This document shows positions 8,654-16,962 of a DNA stretch of 64,000 bases, one piece after another. The position numbers and the translations under genes are program-made. This stretch comes from Flavobacterium anhuiense (GTDB lineage: Bacteria > Bacteroidota > Bacteroidia > Flavobacteriales > Flavobacteriaceae). Each line of letters opens with the position of its first letter. Position 1 is the stretch's first letter. The notes beneath the pieces are model-generated. The model saw nothing but the letters and a program-made list of their open reading frames with translations, did no database searches and was not told where the DNA came from. The stretch lies in assembly GCF_900101855.1 (NCBI RefSeq), contig NZ_FMVC01000009.1, positions 62,001 through 126,000 on the forward strand, read 5' to 3'.

Positions 8654-10003
8654 ATGAATTTAAATCAAATACAAAACGTTTATTTTATTGGTATCGGCGG
8701 TATCGGAATGAGTGCCCTGGCTCGTTATTTCAAGTTTATTGGAAAGAAAGTTTCAGGCTACGATAAAACACCTTCTATGCTGACTAATGAATTGATTGAA
8801 AGTGGTATTGATATTCATTTTGAAGATGATATAAACTTAATTCCAAAAGATTATTATGTAGAGAACACATTGGTGATTTATACGCCAGCGGTTCCAAAAA
8901 CACATTCTGAGTGGAATTATTTTATTGAAAGAAATTACGAGGTTAAAAAACGTGCTGAAGTTTTAGGAATCATTACTAAAGATACTTTCTGCTTTGCAGT
9001 TGCTGGAACACACGGAAAAACAACAACATCAAGTATTCTTGGGCATATTTTATTTCAAAGCGGTGCAGATGTAACAGCTTTTATTGGAGGAATTGTAGAA
9101 AACTATAATTCAAATCTAATAGGAAGCGGAAAAACTGTGACAGTTGTAGAAGCAGATGAATTTGATAGATCATTCCTGCATTTGCATCCCAATATTGCTT
9201 GTGTTACTTCTATGGATGCTGATCATTTGGATATCTATGGAACTAGCGATGCTATTCAGGCTTCGTTTAGAGAATTTGCCGCCAAAGTTGAAGATAAAAA
9301 TAATCTCTTTATAACCAAAGAATTGCCTTTAGACGGTGTTCAATGTGCTATAAATGAAGATGCTGTATATAAGGCTTATAATGTTCGTATTGAAGATGGG
9401 GCTTATGTTTTTGACGTGCAAACGCCATCAGAAATCATGAAGGATTTACGTTTCGGACTGCCTGGAAAACACAATTTAATGAATGGATTGATGGCTATTG
9501 CGATGGCTAAAACTTACGGCACCCCGACCGATTCTATTGCAAAAGCCATTGCTTCATTCAACGGAATTAGAAGACGTTTTTCGTATCAGATTAAGAGCGA
9601 AAATTTAGTGTATATTGATGATTATGCGCATCATCCAACAGAAATAAATGCTGTTCATCAGGCAGTTAGGGAATTGTATCCAGGGCGTAAAGTTTTGGCA
9701 ATTTTCCAACCGCATTTATTCAGCAGAACAAGAGATTTTGTTGACGGATTTGCAGAAAGCTTATCGCAGTTTGATGAAGTGTTTCTGATGGATATTTACC
9801 CTGCTAGAGAGCTTCCGATGGAAGGAGTGACTTCTGAGTGGCTTTTGGGTAAAATGACAAATTCGAACAAAAAAATTGTTGCAAAAGAAGATTTATTAGG
9901 TGAAATCAAAGCCAGTGATGCACCTATTATTGTAACAATTGGAGCTGGTGATCTGGGAGAAATGGTTCCTTCAATTAAAAAGATTTTAAATGAAAATATT
10001 TAA
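8654..10003 (+). CDS. murC: UDP-N-acetylmuramate--L-alanine ligase MurC
   Basis: First Mur ligase of the stem-peptide pathway, which attaches L-alanine to UDP-MurNAc. It has an N-terminal Rossmann-like loop GIGGIGMSALARYF (residues 12-25), ATP-binding AGTHGKTTTSS near residue 116, and DADHLDIYG and YAHHPTEI motifs in the central and C-terminal domains. It is 449 aa. Its 3' end overlaps the ftsQ start by 14 bases, which suggests coupled translation. Confidence 0.97.
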   Translation: MNLNQIQNVYFIGIGGIGMSALARYFKFIGKKVSGYDKTPSMLTNELIESGIDIHFEDDINLIPKDYYVENTLVIYTPAVPKTHSEWNYFIERNYEVKKRAEVLGIITKDTFCFAVAGTHGKTTTSSILGHILFQSGADVTAFIGGIVENYNSNLIGSGKTVTVVEADEFDRSFLHLHPNIACVTSMDADHLDIYGTSDAIQASFREFAAKVEDKNNLFITKELPLDGVQCAINEDAVYKAYNVRIEDGAYVFDVQTPSEIMKDLRFGLPGKHNLMNGLMAIAMAKTYGTPTDSIAKAIASFNGIRRRFSYQIKSENLVYIDDYAHHPTEINAVHQAVRELYPGRKVLAIFQPHLFSRTRDFVDGFAESLSQFDEVFLMDIYPARELPMEGVTSEWLLGKMTNSNKKIVAKEDLLGEIKASDAPIIVTIGAGDLGEMVPSIKKILNENI

Positions 10004-10712
10004 TTGGACAAATATAAGATTAGTACTTATTTTCGGACTGGTTTTGTTTTTATATTCCTTCGCACAGCATCGAAATGGCGATAGAAAATTGAAAAAATCG
10101 ATGGTCGTTTTTGTAGGAGAAAATACGCTTTTTGTGAAGCCAGAAACGGTTAATAAATTGTTGATAGAAAATAAAAGAGACGCTTCCAGTATTAGAAAAG
10201 ATGAACTAGATTTGAATAAGATAGAGAAAACCCTCGATACGCAAGACATGATTGAGAAGTCAAATGTTTTTGTAAGTATTGATGGAGTTCTAAAAGCAGT
10301 AGTAAAACAGAAGACGCCCATAGCAAGAGTTTATGATGGCGGCGCTTCTTTTTATATTGACTATGAGGGTAATAAAATGCCCTTGTCGGACAATTTCACT
10401 GCGCGAGTTCCTCTTGTTTCAGGGGCAATAAATGAAAAAAATAACGAAGATTTAGCAGCTTTATTTCGCACAATTTATGACGATGCGTTTTTGAAAAAAA
10501 ACATCATTGCTATAGAGATTATGCCGAATGGAAGCTTAAAAATGTTTAATCGTAACTATGATTACTTCATAGATTTTGGCAGAACGATGAATGTTGATAA
10601 GAAATTTAGAAACTATAAAGCCTTCTTTCAAAAAGCAGTTTTAGATAGTTCGTTATACAAATACAAAAAAATTGACCTTAGGTTTACGGAACAAGTAGTT
10701 TGCACTAAATAA
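9990..10712 (+). CDS. ftsQ: Cell division protein FtsQ/DivIB
   Basis: Short bitopic division protein linking early and late divisome components. It has an N-terminal cytoplasmic stub, one transmembrane helix at about residues 8-25 (IRLVLIFGLVLFLYSFAQ), then a periplasmic domain with a POTRA-like start and the FtsQ segment. It is 240 aa and poorly conserved in sequence, as usual for Bacteroidota. Identification rests partly on its position between murC (14-base overlap) and ftsA (6 bases away). Confidence 0.88.
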   Translation: MKIFNWTNIRLVLIFGLVLFLYSFAQHRNGDRKLKKSMVVFVGENTLFVKPETVNKLLIENKRDASSIRKDELDLNKIEKTLDTQDMIEKSNVFVSIDGVLKAVVKQKTPIARVYDGGASFYIDYEGNKMPLSDNFTARVPLVSGAINEKNNEDLAALFRTIYDDAFLKKNIIAIEIMPNGSLKMFNRNYDYFIDFGRTMNVDKKFRNYKAFFQKAVLDSSLYKYKKIDLRFTEQVVCTK

Positions 10713-10718
10713 TAGAAA

Positions 10719-12125
10719 ATGGAAAAAGATAACATTGCAGTAGGTCTAGATATTGGAACAACCAAAATCGTTGCCATGATTGGCAAAAAAAATGAATATG
10801 GTAAGTTGGAGATTTTGGGCATTGGCAAATCCAAAAGCTTGGGTGTTGCCAGAGGAGTAGTAAACAACATTACGCAGACGATACAATCGATACAGCAAGC
10901 GATTCTCGAAGCAGAAAATAATTCAGGATATAAAATAAAAGATGTGGTTGTGGGTATTGCCGGACAGCACATCAGGAGTATCCAACATACCGATTACATC
11001 AGCAGAAACAATCCAGAAGAAGTAATTGGCGAAAAAGATATTCAGCTCCTAATCGATCAGGTGAATAAACTGGCGATGTTACCGGGAGAAGAAATTATTC
11101 ACGTTTTACCGCAAGAATTCAAAATCGATGGGCAATCTGAAATAAAAGAACCAATCGGAATGTACGGTGGAAGATTAGAATCTAGTTTTCACGTTGTAGT
11201 TGGTCAGGCTTCTTCAATCAGAAACGTTGGAAGATGTATCCAGAGTTCAGGAATTGAATTATCTGGATTGACATTAGAACCATTAGCTTCGGCTGATGCT
11301 GTTTTAAGCCAAGAAGAAAAAGAAGCTGGTGTTGCGCTTATCGATATCGGGGGCGGAACAACAGATTTGGCTATTTTCAAAGATGGCATCATTCGTCATA
11401 CTGCAGTAATTCCTTTTGGAGGAAATGTAATTACAGATGATATCAAAGAAGGCTGTTCAATTATTGAAAAACAAGCTGAGCTTTTAAAAATAAAATTCGG
11501 ATCTGCTTGGCCAGGAGAAAATAAAGACAATGAGATCGTTTCTATCCCAGGTTTAAGAGGAAGAGAACCAAAAGAGATTTCGCTTAAAAACTTATCTAAA
11601 ATCATCCATGCAAGAGTTGTGGAAATTGTAGAACAGGTTTTTGCAGAGATTAAAGCTTATGGACATGAAGATCCTCGTAAAAAATTAATCGCTGGAATTG
11701 TATTAACAGGTGGAGGTGCACAATTAAAGCATATCAAACAGCTGGTAGAATACATTACAGGAATGGATACTAGAATTGGTTATCCGAACGAGCATTTGGC
11801 AGGAAACTCTAGTGAAGAAATCTCTAGCCCGTTATTTGCAACGGCAGTAGGATTAGTAATGAACAGTATAGAAAACAGTTCGCAAAGTGCTGTTAGAATG
11901 GAACTGGTTAAAGAACAGCCAAAAGTTGTTTACAGAACTGCTCCTCCAGTACAGCGATACGAAGTTGAAGAAAACTACGTTGAGAAAGTAGAAACCATTG
12001 AAGAGCCTAGAGAAACCGTAAGTCAAAAGGTGCCTAAAAATGAATCTACTGAAACCAAAATAAGAAGATCATTTTTTGATCGATATGTCGACAAAATCAA
12101 AGAATTTTTAGACAACGCAGAATAA
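10719..12125 (+). CDS. ftsA: Cell division protein FtsA
   Basis: Actin-like ATPase that tethers FtsZ filaments to the membrane. It has the N-terminal phosphate-1 loop VGLDIGTTKIVAMIG, SHS2-type 1C domain, phosphate-2 motif ALIDIGGGTTDLAIF (about residue 207) and adenosine motif IVLTGGGAQLK. The C-terminus ends in a basic/aromatic helix (RRSFFDRYVDKIKEF), consistent with a membrane-targeting amphipathic helix. It is 468 aa. It precedes ftsZ with a 79-base gap. Confidence 0.96.
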   Translation: MEKDNIAVGLDIGTTKIVAMIGKKNEYGKLEILGIGKSKSLGVARGVVNNITQTIQSIQQAILEAENNSGYKIKDVVVGIAGQHIRSIQHTDYISRNNPEEVIGEKDIQLLIDQVNKLAMLPGEEIIHVLPQEFKIDGQSEIKEPIGMYGGRLESSFHVVVGQASSIRNVGRCIQSSGIELSGLTLEPLASADAVLSQEEKEAGVALIDIGGGTTDLAIFKDGIIRHTAVIPFGGNVITDDIKEGCSIIEKQAELLKIKFGSAWPGENKDNEIVSIPGLRGREPKEISLKNLSKIIHARVVEIVEQVFAEIKAYGHEDPRKKLIAGIVLTGGGAQLKHIKQLVEYITGMDTRIGYPNEHLAGNSSEEISSPLFATAVGLVMNSIENSSQSAVRMELVKEQPKVVYRTAPPVQRYEVEENYVEKVETIEEPRETVSQKVPKNESTETKIRRSFFDRYVDKIKEFLDNAE

Positions 12126-12204
12126 TAAAAAGAGAAGGATTATTTCTTGCCCCAAGTCAAGAAGTAAAAAATGTACTTAATAAGAATTTCAAAAAACCAA
12201 AAAG

Positions 12205-14178
12205 ATGATGAGCAACTCAGAATTTGGAAGTATTTCATTTGATTTACCAAAAAATCAATCAAATGTAATCAAAGTAATAGGTGTAGGTGGGGGCGGAAGT
12301 AACGCAATAAACCACATGTTCAAACAAGGTATTAAAGGCGTAGATTTTATCGTTTGTAATACCGATTCGCAAGCGCTTCAAAATAGTTCAGTACCCAATA
12401 AGATTCAGTTAGGAGTTAATTTAACTGAAGGATTAGGAGCAGGAGCAAACCCAGACGTTGGACAGCAGTCGGCTATCGAAAGTATTTCGGATATTGAAAA
12501 AATGTTGGATAAAAATACTAAGATGGTGTTTATCACTGCTGGTATGGGTGGAGGAACTGGAACTGGTGCAGCTCCCGTGATTGCTCAATTAGCAAAAGAA
12601 AGAGAAATATTAACAGTTGGTATCGTGACAATTCCTTTTCAGTTTGAAGGAAAAGTGCGTCAAGAGCAAGCAGTTATTGGAATCGAGAAATTGCGTAAGC
12701 AGGTAGATTCTTTAATTGTAATCAACAATAATAAATTAAGAGAAGTATACGGAAATCTTGGTTTTAAAGCAGGATTCTCTAAAGCGGATGAAGTTTTGGC
12801 AACTGCCTCTAGAGGTATTGCCGAAGTAATTACGCACCACTATACTCAAAATATCGATTTACGTGACGCAAAAACTGTTTTAGCAAACAGCGGAACTGCG
12901 ATTATGGGATCTTCTGTAGCAGAAGGCGAAAACAGAGCTAAAGATGCTATTGTTTCAGCATTAGATTCTCCATTGTTAAATGACAATAAAATTACGGGTG
13001 CCAAAAACGTATTGTTGCTTATCGTTTCTGGAACCAATGAGATTACTTTGGATGAAATTGGAGAAATCAACGATCACATTCAAGCTGAAGCGGGTTACAA
13101 TGCTAATATTATCATGGGAGTTGGTGAAGACGAAACTCTTGGTGAAGCCATTGCTGTAACTATTATCGCTACAGGATTTGATGTAGAACAACAAAATGAA
13201 ATTGTAAATACAGAACCAAAGAAAATCATTCATACGTTAGAAGATGAGCAGAGAAGTGTTCATAATTTAACGAATAAACCACTTGCTTCTTTCGACTTAA
13301 CTGTTGATACACCGACAGCGAAAGTGGAAGATAAAGTTGTTTTTGATTTGATGGATGATGACGAAACTTTTACTCCAACTGCACAAGCTGTTGCTCCAGC
13401 AATCAATCAGGAAGAGTTGGTGGTGATGTCTGAGTTTATCAAAAATCTAGATGTTACTTTCGAAATCGTTTCGCCAATTACAGATATCGATTTTACAATT
13501 TCATCTCCAGAAACACCAGCTGTTCAGCAAGTGCAACAGCCAGTGCAGCAGCAAAGAGTTTTTGAAAGAGAAGAACAAACAACTTTCTCTTTTGATCTTC
13601 CGTTGTTTAAACAAGAGCCAGTAAGAAGAGAGCCAGTTGTTGAAGATAACAGAGTGCTGTTTGAATTGACAAATGAAACTCGTGATATTAAAGTAAACGA
13701 TCCAGTCCAATTTGTTCCTGTAACTGAAGTTTCAGATAACGGAATCATTAAATACTCTCTAGAAGAGTACATGGAAGTTGAAAATGATTTATTGGCTTCT
13801 AAACCAGTTGAAAAAGTAGTTGAAGATACAATTCCTGAGGAATTAAACATTACGTTGAAACCAAGAGTAGATTTTGCAAGTCAGCCAGATATTACGACAA
13901 CTTCTGAAGTTTCTCCTTTAGAATTGACTATTGAAGAAACATTGCGTTTAAGAGCAGAAGAAAGAAGAAAGAAACTAAAAGAATTTAACTACAAATTCCA
14001 TAACAATGTTTCTAGAATCGATGAGTTGGAAAAAGAGCCAGCTTACAAAAGATTAGGAATAGATTTGTCTAATTCTCAGTCTAATAATACAAATTCTAGA
14101 ATCTCTGTTGGAACAGACAGTAATAATGATTTACAATTACGTTCAAACAATTCATTTTTGCACGATAACGTAGATTAA
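12205..14178 (+). CDS. ftsZ: Cell division GTPase FtsZ with a long C-terminal extension
   Basis: Tubulin-like GTPase that forms the Z ring. The nucleotide-binding core fills about residues 15-325 with VGGGGSNAINHM, NTDSQAL and the tubulin signature GMGGGTGTGAAP near residue 113. The protein is 657 aa, against about 380-400 in most bacteria. The extra ~330 residues form an acidic, Gln/Glu/Pro-rich, probably disordered linker that ends in a more conserved basic helix (LRAEERRKKLKEFNYKF) and a C-terminal tail. Long FtsZ tails are known in Bacteroidota. Two consecutive ATG codons open the frame, and either may be used. A strong terminator follows. Confidence 0.96.
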   Translation: MMSNSEFGSISFDLPKNQSNVIKVIGVGGGGSNAINHMFKQGIKGVDFIVCNTDSQALQNSSVPNKIQLGVNLTEGLGAGANPDVGQQSAIESISDIEKMLDKNTKMVFITAGMGGGTGTGAAPVIAQLAKEREILTVGIVTIPFQFEGKVRQEQAVIGIEKLRKQVDSLIVINNNKLREVYGNLGFKAGFSKADEVLATASRGIAEVITHHYTQNIDLRDAKTVLANSGTAIMGSSVAEGENRAKDAIVSALDSPLLNDNKITGAKNVLLLIVSGTNEITLDEIGEINDHIQAEAGYNANIIMGVGEDETLGEAIAVTIIATGFDVEQQNEIVNTEPKKIIHTLEDEQRSVHNLTNKPLASFDLTVDTPTAKVEDKVVFDLMDDDETFTPTAQAVAPAINQEELVVMSEFIKNLDVTFEIVSPITDIDFTISSPETPAVQQVQQPVQQQRVFEREEQTTFSFDLPLFKQEPVRREPVVEDNRVLFELTNETRDIKVNDPVQFVPVTEVSDNGIIKYSLEEYMEVENDLLASKPVEKVVEDTIPEELNITLKPRVDFASQPDITTTSEVSPLELTIEETLRLRAEERRKKLKEFNYKFHNNVSRIDELEKEPAYKRLGIDLSNSQSNNTNSRISVGTDSNNDLQLRSNNSFLHDNVD

Positions 14179-14200
14179 TTTTTAGAATCATAATATTGGG

Positions 14201-14240
14201 TAACCCGAAAATTGGATTTAATTTTCGGGTTATTTTTTTT
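14201..14240 (+). terminator. Rho-independent terminator after ftsZ
   Basis: A perfect stem TAACCCGAAAAT / ATTTTCGGGTTA with an 8-base loop is followed by eight Ts. It lies 22 bases after the ftsZ stop and closes the dcw operon. Confidence 0.92.
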
Positions 14241-14300
14241 ATCTTCGCACAGAATTTCAAAATTTGACTTCCTAAATAGGTTTTTAAAGTGAATCTGATT

Positions 14301-14324
14301 GTCACCCTGAGCGAAGTCGAAGGG
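14301..14324. repeat. Dispersed intergenic repeat of the GTCACCCTGAGCGAAG type
   Basis: The stretch GTCACCCTGAGCGAAGTCGA followed by AGGG occurs here. Inverted or diverged copies occur near 28229-28256 (GGATCGCTCAGGGTGACA) and in the element at 30299-30355. It is a non-coding repeat in the ftsZ-yqeY gap. Confidence 0.6.
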
Positions 14325-14377
14325 TCAAATTAATACATCAATTAATAAGCGTTAGCTTATTCTAATAAAATATAAAC

Positions 14378-14827
14378 ATGAGTTTACAAACACTAATCAT
14401 GGACGAAATCAAAAACGCCATGAAAGCAAAAGATACAGTAGCTTTAGAAGCTTTAAGAGCTGTTAAATCTGAATTATTGTTGGCTTCAACAGCTTCAGGA
14501 TCTAAAGAAGATTTATCTGAAGAAGATGAGATTAAATTACTTCAAAGATTGGTTAAAACCCGTAAAGAAAGCGCAAGAATCTTTACAGAGCAAAATCGTC
14601 CAGATTTAGCTGAACCAGAATTGGCTCAAGTTGCTGTAATCGAGAAGTTTTTACCAGCTCAATTAAGCGAGGAAGAAGTAGAAGCTGTAGTGGCAAAAAT
14701 CATTGCTGAAACAGGAGCTTCTGGAATTGCTTCAATGGGTAAAGTAATGGGGTTAGCCTCTGCTCAATTAGGTGGAACTGCTGAAGGAAAAACCATTTCT
14801 ACAATTGTGAAAAAATTACTTTCGTAA
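14378..14827 (+). CDS. GatB/YqeY domain-containing protein
   Basis: This 149-aa all-helical protein matches the YqeY family along its whole length (MSLQTLIMDEIKNAMKAKD at the start, then ALRAVKSELLLA and KTRKESARIF; the C-terminal part carries MGKVMGLASAQLGG). The family resembles the tail domain of the GatB subunit of tRNA-dependent amidotransferase, but its own role is not established. It stands alone between the ftsZ terminator and tRNA-Arg. Confidence 0.92.
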   Translation: MSLQTLIMDEIKNAMKAKDTVALEALRAVKSELLLASTASGSKEDLSEEDEIKLLQRLVKTRKESARIFTEQNRPDLAEPELAQVAVIEKFLPAQLSEEEVEAVVAKIIAETGASGIASMGKVMGLASAQLGGTAEGKTISTIVKKLLS

Positions 14828-14836
14828 ATATATTTT

Positions 14837-14897
14837 TAGATTTTAGACTGTAGATTTTAGATTCCAATCAGCAATCTAAAATCTATAATCTAAAATC
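14837..14897. repeat. Gene-less hairpin with the same arms as cassette B
   Basis: The left arm 14837-14863 (begins TAGATTTTAGACTGTAGA) and right arm 14873-14897 pair at 23 of 25 positions around a 9-base loop. The left arm matches the left arm of cassette B (5672-5698) at 24 of 27 positions. The same repeat therefore exists both with and without an enclosed gene. Confidence 0.8.
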
Positions 14898-14908
14898 ATA
14901 AATAAACT

Positions 14909-14982
14909 GACCTCGTAGTTCAACTGGATAGAATATCAGATTTCGGCTCTGAGGGTTGGGGGTTCGAACCCCTCCGGGGTCA
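14909..14982 (+). tRNA. tRNA-Arg (anticodon TCG)
   Basis: A full cloverleaf can be drawn. The acceptor stem is GACCTCG / CGGGGTC with discriminator A. The D arm is GTTC/GAAT. The anticodon stem TCAGA/TCTGA has loop TTTCGGC, placing anticodon TCG at 14943-14945, and the T arm is GGGGG-TTCGAAC-CCCTC. CCA is not encoded. The 3' end borders a run of accessory hypothetical genes. Confidence 0.95.
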
Positions 14983-14996
14983 CTTAAAAAATGAAA

Positions 14997-15029
14997 AGCC
15001 TGCAAAGTGTATACTTTGCAGGTTTTTTT
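14997..15029 (+). terminator. Terminator after tRNA-Arg
   Basis: The stem CCTGCAAAGT / ACTTTGCAGG with a 4-base loop is followed by seven Ts, 15 bases after the tRNA end. Confidence 0.88.
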
Positions 15030-15242
15030 ATGGTTTGAAAATTTAGCGGATTTTTTTTAGTTTTGAAAATGCCTCTATTTACAGGGAATTTTGGTTCGAA
15101 GCCCATCGTGGATCTATAAAGGTTTACGATTCTCTTTCAACTTTTAAAGCTAATGTAGTTTTGAACTTAAACTAATGATGAGGTAGCATATCCATTATGC
15201 AAATCGACTAACCAGTTGTAGTAGCTGTCAAGTGTAGTTAAT
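15030..15242. other. Intergenic stretch with a partial tRNA-like 3' end
   Basis: No gene is seen. GGTTCGAAGCCCATCGTGG at about 15092 resembles a tRNA T-arm plus acceptor 3' strand without the rest of a tRNA. The word AACCAGTTGTAGTAGC at about 15210 resembles the repeat seen between the next genes (see findings). The region may be the left edge of an inserted element. Confidence 0.3.
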
Positions 15243-15812
15243 TTAGTTGTAACTCAATTTGATTTTTGTTGCTCCATTTTTTTTATAACACTTTAATATG
15301 TCTTTCAGTGTTTCTAAATCTTCCACTATAGCTCCACTACTTAAATATTTATTATCGTATGGATAACCATACATTGGATGATTTTCATATTCTTGTTCTT
15401 TAGCTTTAATCTTCTTCATTTCATTTGCATCAGAAGAAAACGCATATTCTGGTTTTATTGGATTGTATTTTACCTTTTCGTAATATTTTGGATTTGTATT
15501 AATTTTTAAAATTAATTTATTGATTACAGCTTCGAATGTGGTTATGTTTTTCCAATACTTATCTGGTGATTCTTCATTATCCATATAATCATAATCTTGA
15601 AATGTTGAGAGATCAATCTTTAGAATTTTTTCTACTTGAGCAACCATGCTTTTATCTCCAAAACCTCCAATTTGTTCAAAGAAGAATGATAATCTTGGAG
15701 GAAAATTATCTTTGCATTTTGTTTTCACATTAGCTTCAATTGAATAATCCATTCCAAGATTTATAAAACTAAAATTAATAAAGATTACTGCTATTATTAT
15801 AAATTTCCTCAT
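15243..15812 (-). CDS. Hypothetical secreted protein
   Basis: Not recognised. The 189-aa product begins with a clear Sec signal peptide (MRKFIIIAVIFINFSFINLG), so it is probably periplasmic or exported. The mature part is rich in Lys, Tyr and Asn, has only two cysteines, and shows no catalytic motif I can name. It is the last of several minus-strand hypotheticals after tRNA-Arg. Its upstream gap (15813-15910) holds a repeat shared with the next gap (15838-15864), suggesting it travels as a cassette-like unit. Confidence 0.7.
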   Translation of the reverse strand: MRKFIIIAVIFINFSFINLGMDYSIEANVKTKCKDNFPPRLSFFFEQIGGFGDKSMVAQVEKILKIDLSTFQDYDYMDNEESPDKYWKNITTFEAVINKLILKINTNPKYYEKVKYNPIKPEYAFSSDANEMKKIKAKEQEYENHPMYGYPYDNKYLSSGAIVEDLETLKDILKCYKKNGATKIKLSYN

Positions 15813-15837
15813 TGTTTTTTTTGGTTTTTCCTGTACA

Positions 15838-15864
15838 TAACATTCTCGTACTACAAATGGTTTG
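15838..15864. repeat. Degenerate repeat at a boundary between hypothetical genes, copy 1
   Basis: Read on the + strand it begins ATAACATTCTCGTACTACAA and ends in GGTTT. It matches the copy at 16169-16195 at about 20 of 27 positions, with the cores CTACAA and GGTTT conserved. Both copies lie just upstream of a minus-strand hypothetical gene. Confidence 0.4.
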
Positions 15865-15910
15865 AGATTAAATTAAGGCTTTTTTCGAATTTGGCACTCG
15901 AGAAATAGCT

Positions 15911-16126
15911 CTATTCATCTTCTTGTTCTTTAATTTCGTTCCATCGTTTTTCAAGTTCATTCAATTTCGTTAAGAACTCATCATCTTCAAGATAGAATAT
16001 TTTTGGATTAGCTTCCTCAGGCTTTATTATGCACATAATAAGTTGTCCTAATCTAAAATCAGGATTTGAAAGCCACAGATTTTCAAGTTTTTCAATAATG
16101 GGTTTTATTCTGTTTTTATCTCGCAT
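15911..16126 (-). CDS. Small conserved hypothetical protein (71 aa)
   Basis: A 71-aa soluble, acidic protein (MRDKNRIKPIIEKLENLW, then NPDFRLGQLIMCII and YLEDDEFLTKLNELEKRW). It resembles small uncharacterised proteins of similar layout that I have seen across bacteria, but I cannot name a function. There is no signal peptide or membrane segment. It lies alone between two repeat-like gaps in the post-tRNA island. Confidence 0.65.
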   Translation of the reverse strand: MRDKNRIKPIIEKLENLWLSNPDFRLGQLIMCIIKPEEANPKIFYLEDDEFLTKLNELEKRWNEIKEQEDE

Positions 16127-16168
16127 ATTTTAAATTTCTGTTATACTTGCCAGTTTATGAAATGGCTT

Positions 16169-16195
16169 ATAACGTTTTGACTCTACAAGAGGTTT
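16169..16195. repeat. Degenerate repeat at a boundary between hypothetical genes, copy 2
   Basis: Begins ATAACGTTTTGACTCTACAA and ends GGTTT on the + strand. It pairs by similarity with 15838-15864 and lies upstream of the 71-aa gene. Confidence 0.4.
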
Positions 16196-16313
16196 ACGGG
16201 CTATGAAAATGATTTTTTTTCGGTTTAACTAAAATATAACTAAAAACAAATAATCCCACTAAATCCTAAAATCGATTGAAAGAACTGTTATCTATTGATT
16301 TTTTAGTACAATT

Positions 16314-16745
16314 TTAAATTTTCAGCCACCATTTCATTGTTTTTATTTTTTCAGTTTGGATGTCATTCAATTTTTTAGCATCAAATTCAGTCAATGTATT
16401 TTTGAGTGATTCGAGTCCATAATTTTCTTTTAGCCAAAAAGGGAATTCTTTAACACTTTTGTTCCAATTTTCGATTGTAGATTTTAGGATAGTACTTAAA
16501 TCATTTTGTGTTTTTGGCTTTAGCTTAATTAATATTATTCCAGCATATTTTTGGTCGGTATATTGAGTGCTTGGTCTATCTACATTTTCGAATATTTTAA
16601 TTATGGCACTTACAATTATTTCATCCATAACGTTATCCAATCTATCAATAAGTTTTCTTATTCTTAAATCTCCTATTTTATCCATTAAGTCAATAGACAA
16701 ATAAAATTCTTTTTGAAAATCATCTGTTGTTTTTGGTATGTTCAT
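16314..16745 (-). CDS. Hypothetical protein (143 aa)
   Basis: Not recognised. It is a soluble, mostly helical 143-aa protein (MNIPKTTDDFQKEFYLSID at the start, WLKENYGLESLKNTL later) without signal peptide, membrane segment or cysteine motif. It belongs to the run of minus-strand accessory genes after tRNA-Arg. It could be an immunity-type or phage-derived protein given the context, but nothing in the sequence proves that. Confidence 0.6.
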   Translation of the reverse strand: MNIPKTTDDFQKEFYLSIDLMDKIGDLRIRKLIDRLDNVMDEIIVSAIIKIFENVDRPSTQYTDQKYAGIILIKLKPKTQNDLSTILKSTIENWNKSVKEFPFWLKENYGLESLKNTLTEFDAKKLNDIQTEKIKTMKWWLKI

Positions 16746-16930
16746 CTTGTTTAAGCTTGTTGCTAACTTATATGATCCGACATTCTACTTTTGGCTACAC
16801 CTGATAAATCTAAGTATTTTCTTCTTTTCAAAAATAAGCTTTTTTAATTCATTACTTAGGAGGGATTTAGATTTACACTCGAACCTCACAAAATTAGACT
16901 TCATATAAAATTTTTAAATCGTCTAACAAA

Positions 16931-16959
16931 TGGTTCGAATTCTGTACCGTCAAGGTCAC
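16931..16959 (+). other. tRNA 3'-end remnant, possible attachment-site duplicate
   Basis: The stretch TGGTTCGAATTC followed by TGTACCGTCAAGGTCAC resembles the T-arm and acceptor 3' strand of tRNA-Arg at 14960-14983 (both contain GGTTCGAA and end GGTCAC). It is immediately followed by a terminator, as a real tRNA would be. The 5' part of a tRNA is missing. Confidence 0.45.
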
Positions 16960-16962
16960 TAT

